Under the pieces are notes generated by a model. The model worked only from the letters and a program-made list of their open reading frames with translations. It searched no databases and was not told the DNA's origin. A stretch of DNA of 64,000 nt from Dermacentor variabilis (taxonomy: Eukaryota; Arthropoda; Arachnida; Ixodida; Ixodidae), in contig NW_027460335.1 in the NCBI RefSeq assembly GCF_050947875.1, positions 9,439,928 to 9,503,927 of the forward strand, read 5' to 3'. Each line of letters begins with the position of its first letter. Position 1 is the first letter of the stretch. This document shows positions 8,585-19,036 of this stretch, piece by piece. A program made the position numbers and the translations under genes.

Positions 8585-11337
8585 ATGATCTTGCTTAATG
8601 CAAGAAGTCTTGCCCATAAGTCTAATCAGCTTGAAGACCTTCTTTTTCTTCGCAACCCACATATACTTGCCGTAACTGAAACGTGGCTTACACCTAATAT
8701 TAATGATTACGACATTATTCCGCCTTCCCACAAAATAATAAGACGCGATCGCGAAGGACGAGGAGGGGGCGTGGCTATAATAACAAAAATGAAGTACAAT
8801 GTGTCGAGCTTGAGGGCATTCGAAACCATGAAAGTGTCTGGTGTAAAATCAATTACAAAAATATTTCTACCTTGTTTGGCGTGGTTTACCGGCCACCAAA
8901 AAGCAATGTGTCATACCTGGAAGCACTGGCCGCTTACCTAGAGCGCATGCTCAAACCAAATCACAAGCTGGTGCTCACTGGCGATTTCAACTTGCCAGGC
9001 ATAGACTGGAATGTACTCGCTATCTCGGGGCCCGATGATGCAGACAACGCACGCTTACTTCTCGATTCTTCATTTTTTCATGACATGAAACAAATAGTCA
9101 CTATTCCGACTCGCACCACTGCAACTGTGCAATCGGTTCTCGACCTTGTTTTTCTGAAAAATTTTCCTGAAGATTACTCAGTTATTACTTCTGGTGGCAT
9201 CTCGGACCACAAGATTGTTCAAGTTACCCTAAAAATCAATAGCACAAAAGCACCTTCCTCGGTAGCAACTTTTCACGACTTTTCTGCTGCAGATGATGAA
9301 TCTGTCCTAGATGCAATGCATTGCTCACTTTTTGATTTTGAGCATGGTGGCGATGTTTCTCATCTTTGGAACGAGTTCAAGAAATTAGTGTCATCATGCA
9401 TTGACAGGTTTGTTCCTTTGCGCAGAAAGATTACAAAGCGTCGGAACCCATGGATTAGTCGGGACATAATCCATCTAAAGCGGCGTATTAAGCGAAAAAG
9501 GAAGGGTAAAACTACGTCAGCATTAACCGCCCTTCAAGAACAGCTGGTTACTAAATTGAAACTTGCGCGTAGTAAATTTTATGGCCAAACTCTTACAGCT
9601 TTCTTGAAGGAATCTCCTGAGAAATTCTGGCGCTACTTGTCAGGTTCCCAACCGCGCGTGAATTATCTAAAGATTAATGGTAACATGTGTACAAACCTTA
9701 CTCTTGTTGTAAATGAATTTAACACTACTTTTCATCAAGCGTTTACAAGACCAAATGTTCAATATTTACGAACGCAATACTCTGACCCACCGCCCATTGC
9801 AAACTCAATGCCTGACCTAGTTCTTGGTCGCGAAGGAATCCTTTCTCTTCTTTTAAATATAAAAGTGAAAAAGTCAAGTGGTGCTGACGGCATACCGAAT
9901 ACCTTCCTTGTACGGTACTCAGAGATTGTGTCCCATTACCTTTTTGTTCTGTTTAACGCATCACTCAACCAATGCTCCTTACCCGCAGATTGGCTCACGG
10001 CAAGAGTAGTTCCCATATTTAAATCGAGAGACAGGCTAGAAGCTCGTAACTACAGACCAATTTCTCTAATAAGCACATGCTGTAAATTGCTGGAGCATGT
10101 AATAGCTCACCATATATCTCAGTACCTTGAATCAAAAAAATTCTTCGTTGAGTATCAGCATGGTTTCCGGAGGACTGTCTCAACAACTACACAATTAATT
10201 TCGGTTATACATGATTTTGCTTCAGCTCTAGATAATTGTTGGCAGATAGATGCGGTTTTTCTTGACATGTCAAAAGCTTTTGATCGCGTGCCACACATTT
10301 TACTCATTGACAGATTAAGGGATGCTGGGCTTCCTGAGAGATTGATATTATGGTTGCAGGCTTATCTGAGTAATCGCTCACAGTTTGTGGAGTGTGCGGG
10401 TGTTAGGTCTGCTGATCTGCCGGTATTGTCTGGAGTTCCACAAGGTTCAGTGCTTGGTCCTCTGTTGTCTTTAATTTATATAAACGGCATTGCTTCTAAC
10501 ATCGATAACTCTGTTACAATAAAATTGTTCGCTGATGACTGCGTGATGTATAGTGTTGTCAAGAGCTCCTCTTGCCAAACACTACTGAACAATAGCCTCT
10601 GTACACTCGCGGACTGGTGCGAACGAAACGGTATGCAAATAAATTTTGATAAAACAGTTGCCATGACAATAACCACAAGGAAAGAGCCACTGTCTCATAC
10701 GTACCACATTGCTAATAAAGCTGTTCAATCAGTAACGTCTGCGAAATATTTAGGACTAACTATCACAAGCAACTTAAAATGGGACAAACATTTGAAGAAC
10801 GTTTGTACAACAGCGTTCAATAAACTTTGCTTTTTGCGCAGGAAACTAAAAGACTCGCCGTCAAGCGTTAAACTCGAGGCATACCGCACTTTGGTTCGAC
10901 CAGTCCTTGAGTACGCTTCCGCAGTATGGGACCCATACTACGTTAAAGATATCGCACAAGTAGAACGAATTCAGCGCCTGGCTGCCCGATTTATTGTGTC
11001 TGACTATCGGTCTACATCATCTGTTACTGACATGTTGCAGCGACTGAATCTGGAACCCCTCTGTGTACGCCGAAAGATTGCGAGACTAAAAATGCTTTAT
11101 TTGATATATCAGAACAAAATCGGTCTCCCGCGCGAAACTTATCTTTCCCGCTCACAACACAGGTCTTCTAGAATTAATCACTCGAATGTTATCCGCCCGT
11201 ACTTTGCGAGGACGAAAATGTTCCAGAAGTCTTTTTTTCCGCTCACAATTGAAGAGTGGAATTGTCTGCCAGCGTCTGTTGTTGATTGTGCAAATGTAGA
11301 TTACTTTGTGAAATCTTTGTCACTGTACTTGATGTAA
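8585..11337 (+). pseudogene. LINE ORF2: AP endonuclease and reverse transcriptase, one frameshift
   Basis: ORF2 encodes the enzyme that nicks the target and copies element RNA. The endonuclease starts ILLNARSLAHK, with TETWL, GRGGGVAII, then (after the frame change) FGVVYRPP, GDFNLPGIDWN and SDHKIV. The reverse transcriptase shows KKSSGADGIP, RPISL, VFLDMSKAFD (10250-10281), GVPQGSVLGP and LFADD (motif C, near 10526), followed by YLGLTI and the C-terminal RPVLEYASAVWDP block. The first 80 or so codons are in the frame of 8585, but residues from about 8830 on are in another frame. Reading GAA AGT GTC TGG TGT from 8830 restores WCKI, so one base seems lost at about 8827-8830. The start ATG is in the same frame as ORF1, 21 nt after its TGA. 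Apart from this shift all catalytic residues look intact. Confidence 0.9.
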
Positions 11338-11410
11338 CCCTCTCCTGCTAGGGCAGCATTGCTGCCTGCAGTATTTTGAAATAAATAAATAAATAAATAA
11401 ATAAATAAAT
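11338..11410 (+). other. LINE 3' UTR: hairpin and (AAAT)8 tail
   Basis: After the ORF2 stop, GGGCAGC-ATT-GCTGCCT at 11351-11367 folds into a seven-pair stem (one G-T pair). (AAAT)8 follows at 11379-11410. A short 3' hairpin plus microsatellite tail is typical of CR1/L2-type LINEs, whose reverse transcriptase recognises the RNA 3' end. The minus-strand CR1-like remnant at 16235 has an analogous GGCC-GAA-GGCC hairpin next to its AAAT-like tail. Confidence 0.8.
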
Positions 11411-12495
11411 TGTCGGTTTCACCAGGTCTCCGCTCCACAGCCTTTCAGGCTTCCTGCTCCAAGTGATAATTCCGCTAGTCGGCGAAACCCAGAGCCATAT
11501 TCCGAACTCGTCAGCGTTCGTCGACAGAGTGCGCAACTTCAAACTTAGTCATGACGACGTAATGGTTTCGTTCGACATCAACTCTTTTTACACGAGCGTT
11601 CTACCCAACTTGGCTGTAGCTGATTGCAAGGAAGCTTTATCAAAAGACTACTTCCTCGATGACAGGACCCCTCTTGATCCACGTGAGGAATCTGAGTTCC
11701 TTGAATCCTGTTTTGGCCACACATACTTCGTCATCAATTTAAAGATTTACAATCTGAAACAAGGGAGTGTCTTGGGTGCGTTTATAATGGTAACAACAGT
11801 GAATCTCGTGATGGAGGCACTAGAAGGAAACGTTCTTGTTGACTACGCGCCCACATCGAAAGCCTTCGTACGCTGCGTCAACGATTGCTTTTGTATTCTG
11901 CGCAAGGCTGACACCAACCGGTTTTCGCAACGTCTCAACGCTGTAGAACCAGCCACAAAGTTCATGGATGTACAAACATAAACTGAACTGCCCTTCCTCG
12001 ACGTGCTAATATGCGCTACTGACGACAGCCGGTCGTTTTGTGTTTACCGGAAGACGACACATACGGGTCGCTATCTTGACTTCCCATCGTGCAACCCGGT
12101 AGCCCATAAGACATCGGCGCTATCGTTCCTCGTGACCCGCGCGACACGCATGTGCTCCAGTCAGAAAGCAAGGCAACAGGAGCTACAAACTGTGCACTGG
12201 GAACTACCTGCAAACAGTTATCCTGCTGCTTTCATTGCGAAAATTGGAACGAGTGTGTTGAAGAATCAGCCCCAAGAAAAGAGTTTTCTGGATAAACGTA
12301 GACATCCCGTAGGTGCCCTGCGTAAGCGAAGCGTTGTTTTGCGCCTTTTAAAAGTACGATTTGCCTGCTGCTCATGTGCCAGGAAATAGGCTACGGAACC
12401 AAGTCGTTAGCGTAAAAGACCACGTAGCAGACGACAAATTACCGGGAGTGGTATGCAGAATAGCTTGCAATGAGTGTGCCTTCTCTTACATTGGT
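11411..12495 (+). pseudogene. Penelope-like element reverse transcriptase and linker, decayed
   Basis: Directly after the LINE tail, VGFTRSPLHSLSGFLL continues the PLE begun at 5395. SHIPNSSAFVDRV, VMVSFDINSFYTSVLP (motif A with the family-typical SFYTSVP) and TYFVINLKIYNLKQGSV follow. The catalytic box reads RCVNDCF where PLEs normally have RYVDD, so an essential Asp is lost. Frame 11463-11981 ends at a TAA that interrupts the usual path to LPFLDVLICATDDSR, which resumes in the same frame with VYRKTTHTGRYLDF. A further shift lies before 12361, where VVSVKDHV, LPGVVCRIACNECAFSYIG opens the GIY-YIG endonuclease domain. The SINE insertion splits that domain. PLEs use this RT/GIY-YIG pair to copy into DNA; this copy is dead. 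Confidence 0.88.
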
Positions 12496-12734
12496 AAAAG
12501 TAAATTAAATAAAGAGGTTTTACGTGCCAAATCCCCTTCCTGATTAAGAGGCACGCCGTAGTGGCGGACTCCGGAAATTTCGACCAACCGGGGTTCTTTA
12601 ACGTGCACTTAAATCTAAGTACACGGGTGTTTTTCGCCCCCATCGAAATGCGGCCGCCGCGGCCGGGATTGGATCCCGCGACCTCGTGCTCAGCAGCCCA
12701 ACACCATAGCCACTGAGCAACCATGGCGGGTTCC
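12496..12734 (-). mobile_element. tRNA-derived SINE (Ruka-like) inside the PLE
   Basis: On the minus strand the element starts ACCCGCCATGGTTGCTCAGT, carries a tRNA-like box A region (GCTCAGTGGCTATGG) and a box B-like GGTCGCGGGATCCAATCC. It continues through GATGGGGGCGAAAAACACCC and AAATTTCCGGAGTCCGCC and ends in GGCACGTAAAACC plus an AT-rich tail. It splits the PLE GIY-YIG frame. The flanks TACATTGGT (12487-12495) and TACATTAGT (12735-12743) are a diverged target-site duplication, and joining across them restores SYIG-(x)TGNF. At least five other copies lie in this window. Confidence 0.92.
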
Positions 12735-13005
12735 TACATTAGTGGAACTGGCAATTTCACAAGGCGATTGAAAGAACAAAAATGCGACATCGAGAAAAAA
12801 CTTCACGTATTGAAGATATTGGCGGAACGCGTGCACAGGTGTGATCACACAAAAACAATGAACAATGCTTCAAACTTGGAAAGTTAAGAATGTGACCACA
12901 AGGTTGCTGCTTGAATATTTGCATTTACAAACGACAAAAACCCTATCAAAAGACAGACGGGACCCTGCCTCAAGTTTATCTTCACTTTCTACGTCACGTG
13001 ATACG
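12735..13005 (+). pseudogene. Penelope-like element GIY-YIG domain, downstream part
   Basis: YISGTGNFTRRLKEQKCDIE continues the GIY-YIG endonuclease domain (usual YIGETGNFARRLKEH). LAERVHRCDHT and then, after one or two frame changes, LLLEYLHLQTTKTLSKDRR follow, matching the end of tick-type PLE proteins. No coding potential is recognisable beyond about 13005. The piece pairs with 11411-12495 across the SINE. Confidence 0.75.
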
Positions 13006-13356
13006 CATATAATCTGACCACGATGCCTTGTCCTCGGCGTGGTGAAAAAGGAAACCGTACGGGTTTTGGGTACGTCTAATACTTTTGACTTGGTCAGTGG
13101 CCATTATTTTGTTTTGTTAAACTGCAAATGATGCACAAATTTTCTGGCAGTACCGTTTAAAGAAAGGAACATGCAATCGTTTTTCTGTCTGTACAATATC
13201 CTTCATGCGATTTCAGAGTGATCAATGTGGACAACTTTGGATTCCATATTATCTGGTTTTCATAAGATACCTCAAGGACAATACCGCTGTTCTATAGAGG
13301 AACGTATTCTTCAGCGTACTGGATATAGAGAGATACGTTTCTTAGGACATGTACTA

Positions 13357-14650
13357 GTTTCAAACAGTTTTATTGCGATAGCAATTATATAGACTATCCA
13401 AGCGCATTTTTACCGTCGCCGCCATCTATCGTATAAAATCGCAAGGGCGATATCAGCATCGCCGCACGTCATATGGTGTATGTTCTAGCGAAAGCACGCA
13501 AGGGAAGGCTACCATCACGGCTCAATCTGGCACGCGCGAACTAAGAAAGCGGAGAGGAAACGTGCCATTTTTGGCTGCGCGAAAGGTCTTGGAAGGAGAG
13601 GAGGGAGGCAGGGGAGGCAGGGGAGGCGGCGGTTTGGGCTGCGACAACACAGATTTCGCGACCGAGACCGAGCACAAGGGGAACTGACAATCGCGGCCTA
13701 AACTCGCGCGCCATATATGGAGGCAAGCAGGGAAGCAGCGCGAGAGGGAGGGGGAGAGAGAGGGGCCTTCGACTCCGCCAACAAGTGCATGCTTTGTTAA
13801 GCGGCGCGCGGACGTGTCCGCCGTATATCGAAAATGATCTGCAGACCGGTCATACCTATGTGCGCGCTGTCTTGTCGCCGCACTTGCATGGAAGCAATAG
13901 ACCGCACGATGTTCACTTCGCTCCCTGTGGCTTCCGCGATTGCTCACATGGTGGGATTCAGTGTTTTGACAGTGAGTGTGCGCGCTCATCGAGTGTGATG
14001 TGTTCATCCTTGCTTATGCGCGCTGATACTATGCTTGTTATATCAGTTATGTTGAATTCCAATGGCGGAGTCGGAGAAAGTTTTTGTGCTCGTTTCGGAG
14101 CAAGTTTGTTCCAATGACAGAGTGAGGGCGGGAATAAGGTGTTCCAATGAGAGATTCGAGGGGATTCAGAGTGGCAGTCACTCCGTGGAGCAGAAAAAGA
14201 TTCTCCGAAAAAATCGCCGGAGTGGATCAGAACTCTGCGTGACGTATTTCATTTACCACGTTTGTCTGCTGGGCGGCGCTACCGGTCACGACTCGCGAGG
14301 AAGCAAAAGCTGCTGCACGCTTGGCGAGATATCCATTCCACACTTTAAAAAAAGACAGGTGAACGGCGCTGAAGAGACAAGTGACCGGTGCGGCGGTGCT
14401 GGGAGCAAACAGCGGAAGGAAATGACAACAGTCAAGGTATCCTAGGTAACTCGCTGATAGAACTTCCGCTTCCGCCTTGCTCCGGCGGCGCAGGTTGTGT
14501 TCCACTCGCGGAACTGGAAGCGTTGCACTGCGCCACCAATGTCGCGTGCTCGCTCGCGGAGTCCGTCGGCTGCTCCGACTCCGCCATTGGAATTAAACAT
14601 TAGTAAACTAATGTTTCGAAGTTTACACGGCCTATAAAACTACTATCCTC
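13357..14650. repeat. dispersed tick repeat, copy B, with an insertion
   Basis: A repeat with a TTTTATTGCGATAGCAATTA block at 13369, a GC-rich core, and strong similarity of 13780-14054 and 14595-14640 to copy A at 3592-3990. Between those two blocks lies a TIR-flanked insertion (14055-14594). The proline- and arginine-rich frames in 13522-14007 come from GGAGGC-type low-complexity sequence, not from a recognised protein. Confidence 0.6.
14055..14594. mobile_element. non-autonomous DNA element with terminal inverted repeats
   Basis: The left end TTCCAATGGCGGAGTCGG (from 14057) and the right end (to 14592) are perfect inverted repeats extending 22 bp (14055-14076 and 14573-14594). Two further subterminal TTCCAATG motifs follow the left end, at about 14111 and 14152. 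Flanks read TTGAA and TTAAA, so a short TTAA-like target duplication is possible but degenerate. The interior has no transposase motif. Copy A of the host repeat (3592-3990) lacks this segment. It looks like a MITE; the superfamily is not determined. Confidence 0.75.
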
Positions 14651-16229
14651 ACTTCATATAGCTTTTTACCAATTTCATATCGCAATCGATGCCTCGATTT
14701 GTGGGCGAAACTGAAGCTTTGTTTATATATACGCGCTCTAGCGTGAAGAATTTGTAGAAGCGAAATCAGACGGCGCTACCGCCCACATGTGAGCATCAGT
14801 TCATTTTTGACCTTGTTCTGCACCTAATTAACGGCTAAGAATGACTGCGCGCAGCGTGCTGCAGGTTGTCAGCTGCACTGCCGAAAGTAGGTTGGGAAAT
14901 TGTGGCAAGCTAGGAGAACAGTTACGCTTTTGGTTGTAGAACTGTTATCTGTCGCATAATAAAGTCCATGGCCTCTCACTGCGCAAGGGCTGTAGTTAAC
15001 TGATCCGCTAAGTCTCATGCTTACAATTTAAACGAAGGAGCTTGTCCAACTGCATTGCAACGGAAATAGCAGTAGTGAACAATGTGGTACACTTACTGTT
15101 ACATTTCACAAATACGTTAGCGTGTTCTATAGCAGGACTGCGCAGTTAACGTAGTAGGTGTTCACTCTATGTCACGACTCTTTCGAGATATGTAACGCTG
15201 ATCGAGAAGATCACGATATACATTTAATAAATATTTAAAATAATTTGAATGACTATATAAAGTGGCGGTTGGCTCGAGGCATCCAACAGCGTCATCGCCT
15301 TTTAACTCATTTTCAATGTGTTCATGAGCCTGCTACCTGACCCACGGCGACTGAAGCATCGACTCCATGCTGCTTAAGAGCGATCAAGCGATACGTCTTG
15401 AGGCACGCGATGTCGACTACGTCGGAGTGAGGCTGGGTCACTGTTGGAATCAGAGAGGCCTTTTCATAAGCCTCATAAAGTGAAGGTGTGGGCTAGTTGG
15501 TTGCACATCTTGAACTAAGGAACAGCGCTAAAGACGAGGACGCAGAAAAGGCACACAACAAGCACGTGTAGCGTTGACTAATAACAGACTTTACTGAGAC
15601 GAAGGCCGTACATATATATAGGTCACAGCAAATTGTCATATCATACAACATAAAAGAATGTCATCATATGGGATGGTAACTCTTAGATGATGGTGCGTGT
15701 GATTTCATATGTGTTGTCGGTTACTTGACGCCAAACAAAAGGAGCTCGAAAGCGCTTTCAAGAACCCGCCGCACTGTGACGGTAGGCAAACGAGAACCAG
15801 AACACCCAGAGTCTAGTGGTTGTGACGATGGCGGGTGTCATATACGTCCTACGGGTCTACAAACCGACGTTGTCTGATGTTGTGTGCCTCTTGTACATTC
15901 AGTATGACATCACTGGCCTGCTGCGACTTGGAATTCTGGCTAGCAGACGGGAGTGTGTCAAATGGTAGTGTAGGAATGCGGCAAATCAAGACGAAAAAAA
16001 TTAGAAAATGCAGTGATGTCGCGGAGAAAATTATTTTGCATAATAATGACGAACGTCACATGTCGCTCCAGGGGCGATAGTCGTCGGAAATACATAAGAA
16101 AGTATGCCCTAAATGTTTCGTTGAGACGCTCACTTATGGCCAGCAGTTTGTTGGGGGTATGTAGTACGAAGTGTGTTTTGGGTCGCGCACGAGCCAGAAG
16201 GTTATTAACAACTTTTGATACAAACTGCG
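14651..16229. other. unassigned DNA with a repeat fragment
   Basis: No gene found. At about 15493-15600 the sequence GGGCTAGTTGGT followed by an AGCGCTAAAGACGAGGACG block resembles the boundary of the palindrome region at 58372 and belongs to a dispersed repeat family of unknown type. A TATATATA run occurs at about 15613. The rest is anonymous. Confidence 0.35.
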
Positions 16230-16234
16230 GCTTA

Positions 16235-16985
16235 TTTTCTTTAGTATTTATTATTTATTTAACAACACTGTTGGCCGAAGGCCGTTACAGGGTGGTTGCA
16301 AGACAAATGAAACAAGATAGCGCTGCCGCAGTCTAGAACAGATTAAATAAGGCATATACACAGAGAAAGGCACAATACAAAGCAAGAAGCAGCAAAAAAA
16401 ATTACAATAAGGTGGTATTAAATGTACCACAGCCGCTGGATTAATCATGTGTGTTACAATCAGGAACATAAATAAGACAAAATACCCTTATTAAAATATA
16501 AGCTATGTACTTGTAGCCGAAGTAACGAATTTTCTTAGTGTGGTTTCAAATTTATTTAGATTGTCGACTGTTAGTAATTCAGGTGGTAGCGTGTTCCATT
16601 CCTCTATTGCTCTGGGGAAAAACGAGTACTTATGTGCATCTATTCGTGCTGAAATGGGTTGAATTTTCTCTAGGTTGCTGCTTTGTACTGTTCGAGACAG
16701 ACGCCGTTTTATGTACTGCTGTGTATTAAGGTTAAACCAGTTATGGCGAATAAGATAAAGAAATTTTAGTCAAGCTGCCCTTCTGCGTTCTGAAAGTGGA
16801 GGTAGGTTCAGCTTCCTGAGCATTTCAGTTACGGAGTCGGTTGAACGATATTTTGACAAGATGAATCTTGCCGCTCTTCTTTGAAGTTTTTCAATTCTAT
16901 CTACCAGGTTTTCTTTAAAACGGATCCCACACGACGCTCGCGTACTCTAAAGTGGGACGAACAAGCGTTCAATACGCAGCTTCGC
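16235..16985 (-). pseudogene. CR1-like LINE 3' end (ORF2 C-terminus and 3' UTR)
   Basis: Read on the minus strand from about 16985: RPTLEYASVVWDPF, LQRRAARFILSKY, STDSVTEMLRKLNLPP, ERRRAA, IEEWNTLPPELL and FETTLRKF are readable across several frame changes. This is the conserved tail of CR1-type ORF2. The 3' UTR contains the hairpin GGCC-GAA-GGCC (16273-16283) and ends in an AAAT-like tail at about 16244-16262. It is 5'-truncated at about 16985, as most LINE copies are. Confidence 0.85.
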
Positions 16986-17264
16986 ACTCGGTGCTCCCAG
17001 GTTGTCTCCCTCCCCAGTACTGACCGAGCCCAACGCTGCTAAACTTCGGGCATCGGACGAGAACCGGCGTATTCAGCATGGTATGGCCGATGGCTGGGTG
17101 GCACCTTCTGCCATGGAATGGCTGTTAAGGGGCACCGGAATGTTCCAGGAAGAAATCACTGACACATGTTGTGCAACTTATCGGAAGAATTATAGTGACC
17201 TATAATCGGTGCCTTAAACATGATATTACTGAAATTCATTTAGGCTAACAGCATATTTAGAAAC

Positions 17265-17990
17265 AGACAGACAGACAAAAAACTTTAATTACAAGGTCCT
17301 GAGAAGCTTAGCCCTAGGGCAGAGCTGCGGGCCGCTCCCACGTGGGGACTGGTAGGCCGAGCCTAACCGCCGCATCGTGGGCTCTCTGGACAGCCCAAGT
17401 TTGTCGTGCATATTCTGAGTTCCGGATGGCAGAGCTCCATTCTTGTTCCGTGATGCGATTGGGTCCCTGTAACGAGGGGCACCGCCAGAGCATGTGTGCG
17501 AGATTGCTAACAGCCCCACAGTCGGGGCAAGTAGAGCTGAAAGCCTCTGGAGTGATCGTGTGGAAAAGGCCAGGTTTGGATAGCACTTCGTCTGAAGCAT
17601 GCTTAAAGTGGACGCCAGAGGTCTAGCCAGTTTGCTGTGAGGGGGAGGATAAGTCCTCCTACCCAGGTGATAGTGTGGAGTAATTTCGCTGAAAGCAGTG
17701 ACAGTGTCCCGAAACTCGAGAACCGCGGAGTCTGAACTCGATCCTGCTCCCGCGCGGTGGGTTAGTGCGCGCGCTTGGCAGTGGGCGATGTCATTCAGAT
17801 TGGGAAACGAGTCAAGCTGGGGGTCGAGGTGAGCCGGAAACCACGTGATGGTGTGCGGAGAGATTATCTTGTTCTTGAGAATCTTGTGAGCCTCCTCAGC
17901 GATGGATCCCGAAGAGAAAGCCCTGACCGCCGATCTCGAATCGGTGAAGATTTGTGATCTGCGGTTGTCTAGGAGTGCTATAGAAAAAAG
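17265..17990 (-). pseudogene. I-like LINE 3' end: RNase H and C-terminal zinc finger
   Basis: On the minus strand the order is FTDSRSAVRAF (RNase H, with the acidic Asp), HTITWFPAHLD, LNDIAHCQARALTHRA (RNase H end), and then, after shifts, CPDCGAVSNLAHMLWRCP, a CCHC-type finger found at the C terminus of I/R1-like LINE polymerases, and SAIRNSEYARQTWAVQRAHD. The element ends at a poly-A-like tract (read TTTTTTGTCTG on the plus strand, near 17267). RNase H plus CCHC marks the I group rather than CR1. The element at 61.6 kb and the fragments at 48.3 and 56.5 kb have related layouts. Confidence 0.85.
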
Positions 17991-18299
17991 ACCTAGAAGT
18001 TGAACAGCTGCAGGGCAGAATGATTGTAATCGTGAGTGCCGCAGTTGATGACAGCCAGCAGAGGGTGTGGTAGTTTCTTTTGCTGTTGAACAAAGTCACA
18101 AGAGCCGATGTAATGGCAAGTGTTCAGCTCATGACCACGTAAAAAGACGTGTACCAAACGCAGTCATAACTTAGCGACACGCCAAGTTGACCGGCAGTCG
18201 GCACATCATCATTCTGTTCCCTTCGATGAGCTGATACAACTAACAGTCCGTCAGGGCTCATGTTACAGTCATAACCACACATTCCTTCAGATAGCACGT
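17991..18299. other. unassigned DNA
   Basis: No motif found. It may be eroded upstream sequence of the neighbouring I-like LINE, but the translation is not recognisable. Confidence 0.3.
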
Positions 18300-18715
18300 G
18301 TGGGTTTCTTATTACCTTCCCTCAAAAAGATCCCGTTCTCGTGACGCCTGCGGCAGAAAAAATGTTTCATGTCCGCCGCCAAGCTCTGTGAGTTGTGGCT
18401 CTGGCTAGCACTCCCAGGGTTCTACACGGAACCATAAATACCCAAGGAAATGGACGAGGAAACGGCGCCGTGGTAGCTTAATTGGTAGAGCAGTACACTC
18501 GAAATGCGAAGGTTGTGGGTTCGTTCCCCACCTGCGGTAAGTTGTTTTTTCATCCACTTTCATTTCCATTAATTTATCGTTTCTTAATTTTATGTATTAA
18601 AGCGCAAGTAATTTCCCCTATGTTCTCCTTGGCGTCATTGGTTGTTGGCTTCTTATGATATGACTAATAAAAATAGGGCGCCTCGGTTAACCCCGTTTCT
18701 TCTCGTTTATTAGTC
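18300..18715 (+). repeat. tRNA-derived repeat, single copy
   Basis: It contains a tRNA-like core at about 18469-18540: box A-like TAGCTTAATTGG, D-stem GCTT/GAGC, and box B GGTTCGTTCCC with a GTGGG/CCCAC T-stem. The anticodon stem is poorly paired and the acceptor is imperfect, so it is not a functional tRNA. Flanking sequence (GACGCCTGCGGCAGAAAAAA upstream; CATCCACTTTCATTTCCATT, TTGGCTTCTTATGATATGAC downstream) recurs in inverse orientation at 52.8-53.4 and 55.4-56.4 kb. Confidence 0.8.
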
Positions 18716-18746
18716 GTACAATATGGTGTCTCTATTTAAAACATAT

Positions 18747-18904
18747 TGTCACGGCTCACTGGTGACAAGAGCGGAGAGCGGTACTTATTCGAGAGAGTTA
18801 AGGCAAGTGCTCAGTCCAGACTTTTCTTCTCTAGCGCCTCGCTTGCACAGACGAGGTCGTCGTCTTTATCGTCAGCGTGGTTGGGCACAGATGGTGTCGC
18901 GGCA
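18747..18904 (-). repeat. gypsy 3' LTR (158 bp)
   Basis: It runs from TGTCACGGCT to GTGTCGCGGCA on the plus strand and matches 23858-24013. It is unusually short for a gypsy LTR. The minus strand contains AATAAG, a weak polyadenylation-signal candidate. It abuts the polypurine tract. Confidence 0.9.
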
Positions 18905-18917
18905 TTTGCCCCCCTCC
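18905..18917 (-). other. gypsy polypurine tract
   Basis: On the minus strand GGAGGGGGGCAAA directly precedes the 3' LTR (TGCCGCG). This is the expected position and composition of the plus-strand primer tract. Confidence 0.8.
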
Positions 18918-19036
18918 AGGAGGAGCATCGTCCCGATGCTCGGCGGGTAGCATCCGGTGTCCAGCAAACCACAGAGTGTCCATGTCATTCAGAAAAATAA
19001 GGTTTCATGCGCACCACGTGCACAGTCTCAGGCAGG

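Larger units (their letters stand above)
5472..11410 (+). mobile_element. full-length CR1-like LINE with tandem promoter-like 5' array
   Basis: A non-LTR retrotransposon of about 5.9 kb. In order it has a 5' array of 243-bp units, ORF1 (2A motif, coiled coil, RNA-binding domain), ORF2 (AP-type endonuclease and reverse transcriptase), a 3' hairpin and an (AAAT)8 tail. It lies inside a Penelope-like element. The flanks share only a short TTGT (5468-5471 and 11410-11413), either a tiny target duplication or microhomology, and a few target codons are missing. The FADD catalytic box, the SSGADGIP motif, the tail and the C-terminal domain fit the CR1/L2 group. ORF1 is intact; ORF2 has one apparent single-base deletion near 8828, so this copy is probably inactive by a small margin. 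Confidence 0.9.

Noticed and set aside
13522..14007. 161-residue minus frame rich in Pro and Ser
   Set aside because: Lies in GGAGGC-type low-complexity sequence of a dispersed repeat; no domain.
18469..18541. Possible tRNA gene
   Set aside because: Box A, box B and the T-arm are good, but the anticodon and acceptor stems pair poorly, and the same core sits in a longer repeat seen elsewhere in the window, so it is tRNA-derived.
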